A stretch of 64,000 bases of DNA from Cenococcum geophilum 1.58 (taxonomy: Eukaryota; Ascomycota; Dothideomycetes; Gloniales; Gloniaceae), in the NCBI GenBank assembly GCA_001692895.1, contig KV748180.1, positions 1,482,195 to 1,546,194 on the forward strand, read 5' to 3'. The position numbers were made by a program, and so were the translations under genes. Within the stretch, counting starts at the first letter, position 1; every line of letters begins with the position of its first letter. Below, one piece after another: positions 13,088-25,769 of this stretch. The notes beneath the pieces were generated by a model. That model worked only from the letters and a program-made list of their open reading frames with translations, did not search any database and had not been told where the DNA came from.

Positions 13088-16000
13088 GTATTTAGTATAT
13101 ATTACGCCAGGTTAGTAAACGCCATACTAACTGCGGTAAAAGACTATATATTAAAAAACTTCTCTAATTCTACCGCTGCTATAATTATAGACGCCTTAAT
13201 TTTTCTTCTTTACTAGACACGAAGCGACTTTTTTTTATAGAGGCTAATACTTACTAGTTATATAGAGTAGGGCGCAAGCTAGGCTAAGCTAACGCCACCT
13301 AAATCATTTTTATATTAATCTCTTATTGGGCACCAATGCCTTAAGTACTTATACGCCTATTAGACTCTATAACTTATTTATATTTCTAAATTCTTTTTGC
13401 TTTGTTCTATTTAAGTATACTATCTACCTCTTTTATACCTCTTTAATCTCTTTATCGCGTAGAAGCTGTATACTTACTATTACCTACACTAGTTCTTCCT
13501 TAGCTAATAGAATAGGCTACTAAATCTATTGCGTAAAATATAGCCTTAATTTACTTCCTAACTAGTATATTTCTTACTAGAACCTTTTAGGGCCTATTTT
13601 TATAACAACTTTAACGCCCTTACCTATAATCTTTAGGTCACTATTTCCCCCTACTTTAGGTCCTTTTTAATAGCATAAACCTATATAGAGAATATATACT
13701 ACTCCCGGACAGAGCTTGGCTTTATTTAAATTTATACTATTTATCTACCGGCAATATATTCCCTCTTAGAGTCGTACCTTTATAAAATTTATTATATCTA
13801 AAAAGGTCTATTAAAGCTAAACCTAGTTAAATAAACTTTAAGCTAACTTGGGATTTATATATAGGTTGAGGAAGGAGAAAAGCTAGACTATATATTATTC
13901 CATATATTTAATGCGGTAGATTATAATTAAACAATAATATTTAGAGGCGTATTTATTAGGATCTCTAATTCTAAAGTACCTAAAGGCACTAGACTACTTA
14001 AAGATATTATATAGGATAAATCGCATCCTGTTTTTACTAGGTGTAGGGTTAAGGTAATAAATAGCTAAGTAAAGATAATACCTAAGTCCGCTAGAGCTTA
14101 AATAAGTTATACATTAAAACCGCCTCTTAATAACCGACTTAGAGGGTAATAGAGATATCTATATTTTCTTCCTTAGGAATTAGTATAGTTAAATATTCTA
14201 TTATTAGAAGTTCTAGTCTTCTTTCCTTTTCCTATTAATTGCTGGTCTAGACTGCCTTAGAAAAAAAGTCGCCTAAAAGGGGGATATAATTAGTAGGCGC
14301 GTTTGTAAATATATATTAAATTTCTACAGTATATATTGTTAGCACAGCCTTTAATGCAATAAAGGTAAATCCTACTTACGTCTATATATAAGCTTATTAA
14401 TACGCCTCCGTTTCCTTAACCGATTTAATACTATAGGTTTTTCCCTATCTTCTATAGCGGCTAGTAGCTATTAGCTTTATACTTAAAAGTTCTCGCTAAA
14501 GTAGACCTTGCCTTTTAGGAACTTATAATATTTTTAGGATTCTTATAACGGCTTTTTAGTTCCTAAACTATTTAGTATATAATATATATTGGATAGCTAT
14601 ACCTAAATATTTTCTAGGTTAATCCGCTTAACTATAAAGTTAAACGTATCCTTTAATATTAAATTTACCGTCTATACAGTAGGGTTAAAGGCCGCTACCT
14701 AAAAAATTATTCTGTTAGGACTTAGGCTACAAATCCACTTATACCTTTTTTAGGTCGCCTGCTTCCTTATTTAAGTTATATCTAAATTAATAACTAAATC
14801 CTTTAGACCGCTAAAGAAAAGTACTATTTTTTTGTAAATATCCCTTAATTCTTTAAGTTCAAACTAGTAATAGTGTCTTTTTTATTCTCTTATGCCTAAT
14901 TTAACCGCTATTTACCCTCCTTATAAGCTAACTCTATACGTCTTTTTTTAAGTGCTTTAATCTTTACTAGGAGCTTTTCTATAGCCTTAAAAAGCCTTAT
15001 ACCTAAATCCTTAATTATTTAATAGTTGCTTTTTATAGGATGCATGTAAGAGCGTGGGACACTATTAATAACCTATTTAAGCTTCTTAGTAAGGTCTACA
15101 AGTTATAAGATAAATTTAGTAGTCGCTATATTAGGGGTTAATCTAAACGTCGTAAACTAGGCTAGGAAAAGGAGTAGTTCTAAATATCTCTTTAAGGACG
15201 ATTAGGGGCGGGGGCTATTAAGAATATTATTATCTTGTATATATCTGCAAGCTTTTATTATAGTTAGGTAACTAAGGTAGCTAAAGGGTAATATACCTAA
15301 GTTTTATAAGCCAGGGTGTAATATATCTGTTTACCCCTTCCTTACTATTTAGTGACCCTAAGTTAGGTTAAGACCTTTACTAATCTTTACTACCTATAGC
15401 ATATAGCGGGAACTTCTTTATACGTAAGAATAAAAATATAGAGCGAGTGGCGTCTTTTTATATTTATACGGTCTAGTAATTTGGATTTAGGCTGCCTTTA
15501 TACGCAACTTTATATTTTATATCGTTTACAGCCTAGCTTAAGTCTACGTACGCTCTTATTACTTTAATAAAAATTATTATATAGCTTGGCCTTATAGACA
15601 TGCATATATAACCTCCGCTTAGTATTTTACTAACTAATACGTAGATAGACTATTAAAGGCCTCTAAGGACCTCTAAAGACTTTTAAAGCCCTTTAAAGAC
15701 CTCTAAAGGCTAGTAACTATAATACATCTGCTAAAGGCAAGCAGTATATAACCTACCCCTTCTATATTATTAATAATTTAACTACTACTCTTAGATACCT
15801 ATTTTTATAATGGTTATATCTAATATGGGCAAAACTTTAATCTATTGGGTTCTAATAGTAGGGGAAACTATCTTTAAGGAAGAGAAAAGAGGAAAGGTCT
15901 CCTATATAGGATAGAAAGAAGAAAATTTAAGAGAGGTAAAGGTAAGTAATTGCCTATATATTAGGTGAGCAGGTCCCTAATATTTTAAAGATTTATAAAA

Positions 16001-16680
16001 TTATCGCTATTATATATATTGTGCCTAATATTCGCCGGCTTATAGTTCCTATACATAATTTATTTAATTAGCTATTTTTAGGCAAACCTAGTTACTATAG
16101 TAGCAGAGTAATTCTAGCAGAATTTAAGTATAAGGGAGTATTAACGAGGTCTAGAGCCTATTCTGGTAATATAGCGTTTATAAAAGGTAGAAAGGAAGCT
16201 TTAGAGCAATTAAAGATATATATATAGGAGCTTAATAAAGCCACCTGGGCTACCGCGCCTCCTTTTATATTTAGATTTATATACTAGGCTAGGCCAATAC
16301 TTATAGCAGCTATAGTACTTCCGTATAAGTAATAGTATCTTCTATAGTTATAGGCCTATATTCTAATAAATATAACTAGATAACCTAAGGTGCCTACTAC
16401 CCTCCTAAAACCGTAATTACGGATAACTAGTGCGTAAATAGCTTTTATTTCTATATGGGGCATAAGTATATATATTTACTTACTCCTATAATAATAAGGC
16501 CTATATAGTAGGCTATAGTGGGGGCAAATTACTAGTAGATCTGAGAACAGAGAACGGAAGCTATAGGGTATTAGTTTTTGTAGGGAAGAGGAAAACATAG
16601 CTATAGGCTTTTATAGGGGGGCAAAAGCTATATAGGAGTATAAGCTATAAGGGATTAGTTCCTATAGGGTAGTGAAATAT
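13088..16680. other. RIP-degraded sequence, no gene recognised
   Basis: Long AT-rich stretch. The 65-codon open frame at 13,326-13,523 is not supported by any motif. Between 14,280 and 15,200 the minus strand is the likelier coding strand, judging by runs without non-Gln/Trp stops, but no family could be named. At 15,655-15,710 there is a short tandem array of gacctctaaag-like words. A region near 16,240-16,330 reads as Ala/Pro-rich on the plus strand but is not assignable. Confidence 0.35.
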
Positions 16681-16689
16681 ATAGGCATT

Positions 16690-16990
16690 AGCACCTATAG
16701 GGGATTCGTTAGAGTAAGGGATTTGTTAGCATAGGGGATTTATTAAAGTAGGGGATTTATTAGAGTAGGGGATTTATTAGTATAGGGGATTTATTAAAGT
16801 AGGGGATTTATTAGCGTGGGGGATTTATTAGTATAGGGGATTTGTTAAAGTAGGGGACTAAATCCTATAGGGGATTTATTAGAGTAGGGGATTAATTCTT
16901 ATAGAGCGGTAAAATATATAGGCAATCGCTCTTATAGGGGATTTGTTTAAGTAGGGGACTTATTTAAGTAGGGGATTAGTTAGAAGATAG
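16690..16990 (+). repeat. Minisatellite, about 17-bp unit taggggatttattag
   Basis: At least twelve imperfect copies of taggggatttattag(a/t)g or close variants (taggggatttgttaaag, taggggacttatttaag) follow one another. Variants include A/G and C/T transitions. The array is the clearest tandem repeat in the window. It lies between unassigned sequence and the FunK1 relic, and has no coding look. Confidence 0.85.
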
Positions 16991-17132
16991 GATTAATTCT
17001 TTTATAGCCTCTATTTAGGCGGTATAAAGTAGCTTCTAATAGGCTAAAGAGTGGATTACGCGCTTTATAAAAAAATAAAGCCTATATAGAATAATAGGGT
17101 ATAGGGACCTAATAATCTAGCGGAAGATTAGG

Positions 17133-19480
17133 TTATCCACTCTCCTAGGTTTTATTTAGCCTAGGTAACTCGCCCAACGCTATTTTATATGCGTTTTAAT
17201 TAAGGCTATTACCTAGCCTTAGCCGCCTAAATCTCTACAAAACTTTAACTCGTGTAGTAGAAGAATATAAGATAATAAAATGTTATTTTATCTACTTTAC
17301 TAATACCTCTAGATCCTTCTATACTTACTAAAGAATCTCTTTTATTTAGGAATAAAGCGCCCTATCTTCCTTCTCCCACTTCCTATTTATTAGGAAAACT
17401 ACCTTCCGTACCTTATTAACCTATAGAACTAGCGGCTAGTAGTAAGGTATAAATACCTTAGCTATATGGTTAAGAAAATACCCTTTTCTATTTACTAGCC
17501 CTAATTTTAACTTAGCTAACTTAGTGGTATTCTTATAGTTCTAACGCTTAAACTTAGTTGGACCGATATCTTTACCTAGCCTATTATAGTGTATATATAT
17601 CTAGAAAAGCACCTAGAAGAACAACTCTAGATTATGCCTAAAGGAGTATTTCTTGCCTAGAAGCACTTCTATAGCTATAAACGCTCTTATACTAGTCTTA
17701 CCCTATGCTCCTAAAGGTCCTTCTCGCTTCTCTTTAATCGCGAAATTAAAATCAATTAAGAATGCCAGCTAAGAAGGATTGTTATCTTCCTCATTTATTA
17801 TAAGGTTGCCTATTAAAATGTTATATTAGATAATGCCAGCCTGCGTATATAAAGACTTATATCCTTTAATGCCACCCTTTAGTATAGTAAGCATTGTAGC
17901 TTAAGAGCTTGCCTTGTAAAGAGGCTTTTTATAGTTATTAGTAATAACGCGTTAGTATACGCAATTCTATATAATAAGGCGCTTAGTTAAAGAGGTTAAA
18001 TATAGGCGCTTACTGGGCGGTAATAGGGCGCTATAGCTAGAAGACCTCTTTCTGCTAGAACTTTTACCTTTTCTTATACTTTTTTATACTTTAGCTAGTT
18101 TATGAGGTATTATTAAGCCTTCTAGCTTATAGTTTATCGCTTTTATAATATTTAGCCCCTTATAGATATTAAAGATATTATTATCTTATTCACTTACGCG
18201 AATAGTCTTATAGTAATAGTACCTGGCTACGTTAATTACTCCCTTCTCCAATATCTTATATAGCAGTTTGCCTTCTTTCTTACGCTCTAGGTACTACTAT
18301 AAGTCTTTAATAATAAGGGGTATCTTAGGTATCCCCTTACGGTGTGCTTTCTAGTAAGTAGTTGCTTAACTAGTAATATAGCGTACCCGCTTTATAAGTT
18401 TGTTAAGAATAAGATACTTAGTTTAATTATTACGCACGACCTTAATATATTGCTTACCGTCTAATATTAGAATAGTAGGGTCGAACCTAAGCTGCTCCTT
18501 ATTTATTTAGAGAAATCCCAACATTACCAAGGTAAATTATAGTCCGTTTTTATTAATATTAAATAGTAATAATGCGATACCTTCTACCCGGTTATACTCC
18601 TATAGCCGCATAATAAATCTATAGAGGGTAAAACCTAGGATAAAGTAATAAGTGTCCTAAGCGGCGAAGACTTCTCTTACGTATTTTCCTAAATTAAACT
18701 ATGCCTATGAGGCTATATCGGTATTTAGATTACTCTTTAGCTCTCTTAGCATAAGTATATATAACTAATAGTATTAAGAGCTTTTGCTAGCTATTAGATT
18801 ATTTATAAAACCAATATTTAGCTTTTACTTTACTATAGACCCTTATAAGGGCTGCTTAGTGTATATAATAAGCGTTCGTTATATCTTTAGGGCGGACCCG
18901 TACTTCTCTATAAAGCCTAAAAATGATTTAATTAGGTTATTAAACCACTCTAAGATATTATCTTGCTCTGTACTTCTAGGCTAGTCACGCTAGCCGCCCT
19001 TAGCATATAGTAGATTATCCCCTTCCTTATATTTCTTAAAAACGGCGGCGCTTACCTATTTAAGACCTTTTACTCCCCTAAAAAATGCTTTATATAAGCT
19101 AGAAATCCCTATATAAAGAGGGCCTAGCTCCTCCTTTAGAATATAATCCACGTATTTCCTATATTTAGACGAGTTAGTAAAGCTGCTTATGTTATATAAA
19201 TATAGGGTTTGAACGTAGAATGGTAGCGGTTAGGGAAAAGGCGTGGACTTTATTATAGTAGTATACGCCTTTTCCTAGATAACCTTGTTAGGTTTAATGC
19301 GAAGGATTATATTTAGAAGAGGTAAGAACTGCTTAATATTAAAGTTATTAGAACTAACCGCTAAATTAAGTCTAAATAGATTAATAAAAAGACTTTTGTT
19401 ACCGCCGTTAGATGGCAATAAATAAGAAGCGGGAAGGCCCTATAGAGCTAGTATTAAATTAAATAAAATATTCTTTAGTT
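17133..19480 (-). pseudogene. FunK1-type fungal protein kinase relic
   Basis: The minus-strand frame, continuous if Gln-type stops are read through, matches the FunK1 family of fungal kinases along its length. From the N-terminal side it shows YVDYILKEELGPLYIGIS (about 19,110-19,165), then RFVLGFTLYRF-like and DPTILILDGKQYIKV segments (about 18,440-18,640), then KEGKLLYKILEKGVINVARY (about 18,215-18,275). The catalytic loop is degraded to GIIQYNILIGN at 17,803-17,838, where an HRD-type triad is expected. The metal-binding loop reads LIDFNFAIKEKREGP (17,715-17,758; DFG position DFN). The C-lobe has RAFIAIEVLLGKKYSFRHNLE (17,610-17,680) and a stop at 17,133. Length (about 780 codons) fits the family. 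It is not functional as it stands. FunK1 genes are multicopy in many fungi, which would expose them to RIP. Confidence 0.75.
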
Positions 19481-19489
19481 TTATAAGTA

Positions 19490-20195
19490 TTAGATTAAAA
19501 CTTATAATAGGTATATTAGTAATTACCTTTATTACCTATTTAGTATAATAAGTTTAAAGAGCTAGAGATATCTAGATCCTAATAAGCTAAGTTAAATAAA
19601 TTATAAAAGTTATTTAGTTCTTCTCTAATAGGTTTTGTTTTAATTATCTCTAATTAGGAGAAATTTGCTATTATAAGTAAATACGCTAAGAGCTATATTA
19701 GGAGGGCCGACGTAATAGGCGGGTAGGTAGATAAGAAGGGGAGATTAAAGAGGCTAGTATATAACGGATGGTATAATAGTAGATAAGTATAGGGAGGTTA
19801 AGTATACGTTAGGCGCGTCTTATAATAAGAAAATAACTAGGGAGAAAAGTATAAGGAAGAAAGTAGGGTATAAGCAAACATAAGGATTAAAGATTAGGTG
19901 TAGAAAAGTTAAGCTAACCTAATATAGCTTAGACTGAGGCTTTATAGGGCTTAGCCTAAATATAGGTAAGTAGTATTTTCTAGTCTATAACTAATTATAT
20001 TTATTAGTTTTAGTTTATTCCGCGACGTATAAGGCTTTAATATAATAGGGCTCTTATACAGCGAGGCTAAAGAGGGGCTAGAGAAAGGGTTAACTATAGA
20101 GTTGGTTATATAAGCGCCTATAAATAATTACGTGGCTAGTCCTAAAACGAGCTAAACCTAATATGCTAAATATAGTTCTATAACCGCCTTTTACG
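19490..20195. other. RIP-degraded spacer, nothing recognised
   Basis: AT-rich sequence between the FunK1 relic and the next relic frame. It contains purine-rich stretches (for example 19,700-19,900) but no motif, repeat or promoter element I can support. Confidence 0.4.
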
Positions 20196-20199
20196 CAAC

Positions 20200-21960
20200 T
20201 AGTAGTAAAAGGCTAAGTTAAATAGGATTACCTTTTTATACTTAAGCACTATATTCTACTTCCTGTAGATATTTTTAAGTGCCTTTATAATTTCCTGTTT
20301 TAATACTAGGATTAGTAAAAAAAGTATAGTTCTTTTTATATAATTTCCTAATTATATATAGTGTATTCTTAGTATAGCAAAATTTAATAGCTAAGCCCCT
20401 AAATAGATTAACTAACTAACGCTTAGTACTATAAAAGGCCTAGGCTTAGTAAACGGCGTACACTAGCCTACTTAGTAAGAGCTCTTTTATAATAGCTTGG
20501 CCCTAAACTTAAGCTAAATATATTTATAAATTGTCATTTTATCTAAATTCTCTGCTAAACTCCGCCGTAACTGTTCTATTATAGTATAATGGAATTTAGC
20601 TCTAATACGGTTAGGGTATTTTACTAAAGTATATATCTAACTACTCTTTTAGTATTATAAAGAGGGATAAAGATAACAATCCTAACGCTTATATACTACT
20701 CTAGTAGTATTATATTATATTCGCCTATTCCCCGGCTAGGATTTCCTTTAAAGTTCCCTTATAGATAGCTTTTATATAAAATTAAACAATCCTATTACGC
20801 GACTTACGTTTATCCTCTATATACTATCCTTTTATATACCGCCTATTTTAGTTTCTATTTTAGATAATTTTATATTCTACGGCCCTTATTTCTTCCTCCG
20901 TAATATTATTTTATCCTTTAGGGAAATTTTAGAGGCGGCCTAGTAGTAGAGATCTAAGCTTAATCCGGGCTTAGTCCTATTTATAGTTAATCTAAAAGAT
21001 AGTCTAGATAGGAGAGAAACCTATCTTAAAGTCTTTAAATTCTTTTTACTATTCTATACTATCTACCGTATATTCTATATTATTAGTAAACTCCCTTTTA
21101 TTTACTAGGATACGCTATATAGATAGTTAGAAAATATATATATAAAGAAAGATTTTTAGATAATCTTAATATTCTAGTATAGGGACTTCCTCCTTTATTT
21201 TAAACCCGCATTTAGTATAGAAAGTCTTACTACCTACTATAGAAGAAACGCTAAGTAGAATACTATTAAGAACTAAAATCGCTTTAAACTAGTACGTAAA
21301 GGCTTTAGCATACTTACGCCCCTAGTATTTTAGGTATAGTGCTAGCATTTAAAGTATGTAGTAAGGCCCAGATTTATAAAGCTACCTATTATTTAGGTAA
21401 AAAGTTTAGAATTAATTTTAATATTTAAGGGGGCAAGGTATTATACTTTAACTTAGCTAAATTAGTATATTTTGTATAGAGTAATATAGCTTCTTTACTC
21501 TTGTCTCGCTTTAGGTTTAGGACTTCCTCTTATAGCTTATTAATATCTACGTCAGTATTAATAAAGCCCTATAATCGCCGTAATACTTAGTAATATTTAC
21601 TTTCTAGCTAGAACTACCCGCTCTAATTAAAACCTTTTAGTAGGGATAAGATCGCAATACTAATAATTATAGACTTAGTATTCTCTATAGGCGGATATAT
21701 ACTTTTAAGTGCGTTATAAACCATCTTATATATATTATTTTTAAAAGCATTATCTATAATAAGTATAATTCTATTTAGATTTTCAATTTCTTATCTAAAA
21801 AGGTTTTTAAAGCTTATTAGTATATCTCCTAGAAATTTGGCATAGTATAGTCTCTAATATTACTATATAGGGGAGGAAAAGTATACAGCAGTAGTAATAA
21901 GTGCCATTAATTTTGCCTTAGAGACCTTCGCCTTATAAAAACGCCCTAAAATAGGCGCTT
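20200..21960 (-). pseudogene. Long relic frame of an unrecognised protein
   Basis: On the minus strand a frame of more than 450 codons is interrupted almost only by TAA/TAG in places suited to Gln. Its start side (near 21,740-21,850) reads FKNLFR-EIENLNRIILIIDNA, then a segment rich in Leu and Lys (QLEEEV-type helices near 21,500-21,560). The far part (20,520-20,720) reads KGTLKEILAGEQANIIQYYQ and later YYNRTVTAEF. These parts look like a conserved helical protein, and I cannot name the family with confidence. A link with RecQ-associated fungal proteins was considered on impression only and is not claimed. The stop pattern shows it was once coding. Confidence 0.45.
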
Positions 21961-21969
21961 TAAATATTA

Positions 21970-23330
21970 CTAATTAGCTTTCTCTCTATATAGGGAGAAC
22001 GTGACTTAAAAAAAAGCGGTGGGAGAAATAGTTTTAAAAAGTATATAAAGATTAAAAGGACTCTAGAGATTGCTATAAAGTAAAGAAAGGGTAAATATAC
22101 TTAGTGTAGGCTAATAAGGTTTAACTCCTATAGACTAATTACTAGATTATACTAGGAATTGTAGCGTAGGGGTTAGAGCTAAGTATCCTTTTATATTAGT
22201 CTATAGTTATATAATTTCCAATTATATAAAAGAAAGGGAGTATTATTTATAAGATAGGTTTGCTAGTTGCTATTATAAGGGCATAAAATAAATATATCTT
22301 AACGTATATATAGGGCGAAAATTAATAAACTTAGGTGGTTAGGGTAGATAAGGGGCTATACACTCAGTCCTAGAAGTAAGGACTCTAATAGTATACATTC
22401 CTATAACGCATCTCCTTTATTATCTCCTATCTTAGCCGCGTATTAAGTAGTATATATATACTATAAATTCTAAAATAGCTCTAATATTAGAATCCATATA
22501 TTGCCTATACTTCACCTAAATGGAAAATTATTATTATTACCTTATAAAATGTGCGACTATATTTAAATAACGCTTAAATACGGCTATTTTATTAATAGAG
22601 TAAAAACGTAGTATCTAAAATACTAAGAGACCTATAAACTATATCCTTTTAATATTATAAAAATATAAGTATAGAGACCTTCTAATCTAATCTAGGGTTA
22701 TTGCTTACGGCGTAATTTAGAGATAACTACCTAGATAGAAACTGCCGTAAGCTTTTTAAAGCAGCTAAAAAGATTAGGCGATTGGCTTATTAAAACGCAT
22801 AGTAGACTATTAATTAAAATTACAGATAGAGTAGAGGATATAATTTAGCTAAAAGGTATTATAAGGAAACTATTTAAACTAGCCAGACATTTTTATATTA
22901 GGGTATATTTTATAAGTCTAAACCTTTAAAATTTTACCTTTTATATTAACTCCTTTTGCAATCCCTTAGCAATCTTTTAGTAATCCTATTATAGCCCTAT
23001 AATAACCTTATAAGACTTTTATAGAACTTCTATAGGACTTCTTTAGCACTTCTATAGGACTTCTATAGGACTTCTATATAAATCCCCTAGCGATCTTATA
23101 GTAATCCCTAGGACCTCTATCTCTAAAATCCACTTATTATTTTAGAGGACAGACGTTAGCACCTAATTAAGGTTATTTTCCCTCTAAACCTAACCTTTCT
23201 TATTTTTAAACTAAGAGTTTAATACCTACTAGACCTCTAGTTACCCCCAGTTTAATTAAGGCACCAATTTTATAGCCCCTACTTTATAACTAGCACGCTC
23301 CTCTAGATTTTACTATTAGTATTTTACAGT
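21970..23330. other. RIP-degraded sequence with a short tandem array
   Basis: No gene recognised. At 23,020-23,080 the unit ggacttctata is repeated several times (ataggacttctataggactt), preceded by related words such as agacttttatagaacttc. A related array in the opposite orientation lies at 28,440-28,540 (gaagtcctaaaggag). At 23,365-23,386 there is a short run of agctta repeats. Confidence 0.45.
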
Positions 23331-23339
23331 ATACAAGAA

Positions 23340-25730
23340 TTTAAATACTTCCCTAAGGATATTATTTTAGCTTAAGCTTAAGCTTAAGTCTTTTTTAATC
23401 TTAGCTTAAAGTAGTTAAATCTAGTAAGCGTTACCTAGAGGGTTAACGAAATAAGCTTATATATATTTAAGCCAGATATATTAGATGTTAATAGTTAGTT
23501 ATTAAAGTCGATATATAATAATATTTATTAATCTTACTAAGTAAAGCATTACGTGTACTAGAGGCTTTAGATTATAGCTATACCCTACTAAACCTACCCT
23601 ACGCGGCTTAAAATTTTAAGTAGTAAAACGGTAACCTTAAACTAATGGTAGAACGACTAAGTAATAAGTATATAGATATTAAAGTCGTTAAACATAGCGG
23701 GTAAGGGCTCTCTATAAAAAAGATCTTAGTAAGGCTTTATAAGCTTTTATAAAAGACGGGTTTTTTATTCTTAAAAGAGCTATAAGTATTAATCCCCCTT
23801 TAGCGGAGTTATTAGAGTTATTAAGCTTTATTAAAAGGGAGATTATCTTAAATAAGGTAAGCTATTTTTAAAGTTTATAAGCGAGACTAATATCCCTTTA
23901 GGCTACTAAAATAATACTTTTCTTGGCTTAAGATAATAGCTTTTATATTACCGCCTGCCTTTTATCTAAACCTACTCTAACCTACAAAGAGTTAGGGCGC
24001 GATTATAAATAGGAAAAAATGGCTTCTGCTAAAGATCTTATAGGGGCTATATACTATTATTTAGGAGGAGATTAAAATATTATATAGATATTCTAGGTTA
24101 ATGCATATTCTTATAGGGTAGCTACTAGGAAAATAGTAAATATTAAGGCTAATAGAGGTAATATATATGTACTCTTAAACCCTATAAATATTTTCACATT
24201 TACTAAACTTCCTCTAGCTTTATTTGCTATTACTAGCTATTATAATTAAGACCTTTCCTTAAGAATAAACTACCTTCCCTAGTATACGTAATTGTGGTTT
24301 TATATATATAGACTAGGTATCCTAGGCGCGAAGTACTAAATAATTAAACTAGTAATAAGATTCTAGAGCAGTTTAGAAATAATTGCTCTAAAAGTAGTAA
24401 ATATATAGTTTAAAAGCGGTAACTATATTAAATGGTATATAAAAGGAATAAAGATTATTACTTATAGCTAGCTATAGATTCTCCTATATATCCCTCTACT
24501 AAAGTATTAAATATTACTTTAAGCCTAGACGAGAACTAATAGCGTATAATTAAAAGTGGATTTAGTTTAAAAGGGGGGCAATTTAGTAAGCTTAGGAGGC
24601 GGTTTTATAAGTTATACTAATACGCTTTAGTTAGTGCTAGGCTATAGCGGGGATTTTAAAAGGCTTACGCTAGGCCTATAATATTTAAGTCTAGATTAAA
24701 GAGTAATATATTCATTATACTAAGACCCTTTAGGGAGAATAACTGCTATATTAACTTTAATAGAAGGTTAAAGGGTGTTATATTAAACGTATTCTAATAA
24801 AATAACTATACTTCTGCTAGAGAATTAGAGGGTGCCATATTTAACGGGTTTAAATCATCTTAGGAGAATAGCGGCTGCATTAGTTCTAGTAAATTGTTAA
24901 AGGGCGTAGCATTAAATATATTTTAGCAAAATAACTATACTTGCCCTATTGTATTTAAAGTATTCTAGTTATCCTATAGGGGCGGCTACTATATTAGCTC
25001 TTGTAGATTATTAATAGGAGTAGCATTAAACGTATTTTAATAAAATAACTATACTTACTCTACTAAAGAATTAGTGGCTACTATACTTAACGAGCTTAAA
25101 TTACCCTAGGAGGATAGCGGCTGTATTAGCTCCGGTAAATTATTAAAGGGTATAGCATTAAATGTGTCCTAATTGCGATTAAAGGGCGTAGCATTAAACA
25201 TGTTTTAATTAGGTAGCTACACTAGTTCCGTTAAAGAACTTAAGGGTGCTATACTTAATATATACCCGAATAGCTTTTTATATAGCTATAATACTAATTC
25301 CTTAAACTCTATTTAAGAACTAGAGGGCGTTGCCTTAAATTTATAAATATTTATATACTAGGTAAAACTTAACAGTCTTTAGAACTCTTATTTATATATA
25401 TAGCAGTATTTATCTAGTTAACTCTTTTCTTTATAGAACTTCCTTATATATTTCTAGATATTATACAACTTACTAAAACAGTAGGTGCAAAATAGATACG
25501 GAAATTTCTTTAAAGGCTTTCTCCCCTTTTTAAGAGATAATATACAATCCGTAGCTTATACGTTATTCTTAGTCTAATAATACCTAACATTCCGCTTACT
25601 TTGGTAAGGTTTAAAGATTATAAAGTAACCGCGTTTTTATATTAGAGGTATTATAACGTATAGGGTTATACTAGATTCCTAAGTTTTAGTAAATAGAGAT
25701 TAGATAGGTTCTATTACTTATAATTCCTAC
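23340..25730 (+). pseudogene. Relic gene encoding a protein with 22-residue tandem repeats
   Basis: A plus-strand frame can be followed from about 23,960 to 25,700 with stops almost only at Gln/Trp-type positions. The first part includes GNIYVLLNPINIFTFTKLPL (24,152-24,212) and AITSYYNQDLSLRINYLP. From about 24,770 to 25,340 the frame carries imperfect repeats of about 22 residues built on LLKGVALNVFQQNNYTSS (for example near 24,890, 25,015, 25,140 and 25,190). At the DNA level this is a repeat of about 66 bp or multiples with ttaaagggcgtagcattaaa as its most constant word. The tail ends near 25,720, where LINE sequence begins. The family is not recognised. Whether 23,340-23,960 belongs to the same gene is uncertain. 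Confidence 0.5.
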
Positions 25731-25769
25731 ACTTTTAAATATATGTTTTATATAGTATAGGCCAAGGGT

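Noticed and set aside
16690..16990. CRISPR array
   Set aside because: Units are directly adjacent without unique spacers, and the genome is fungal.
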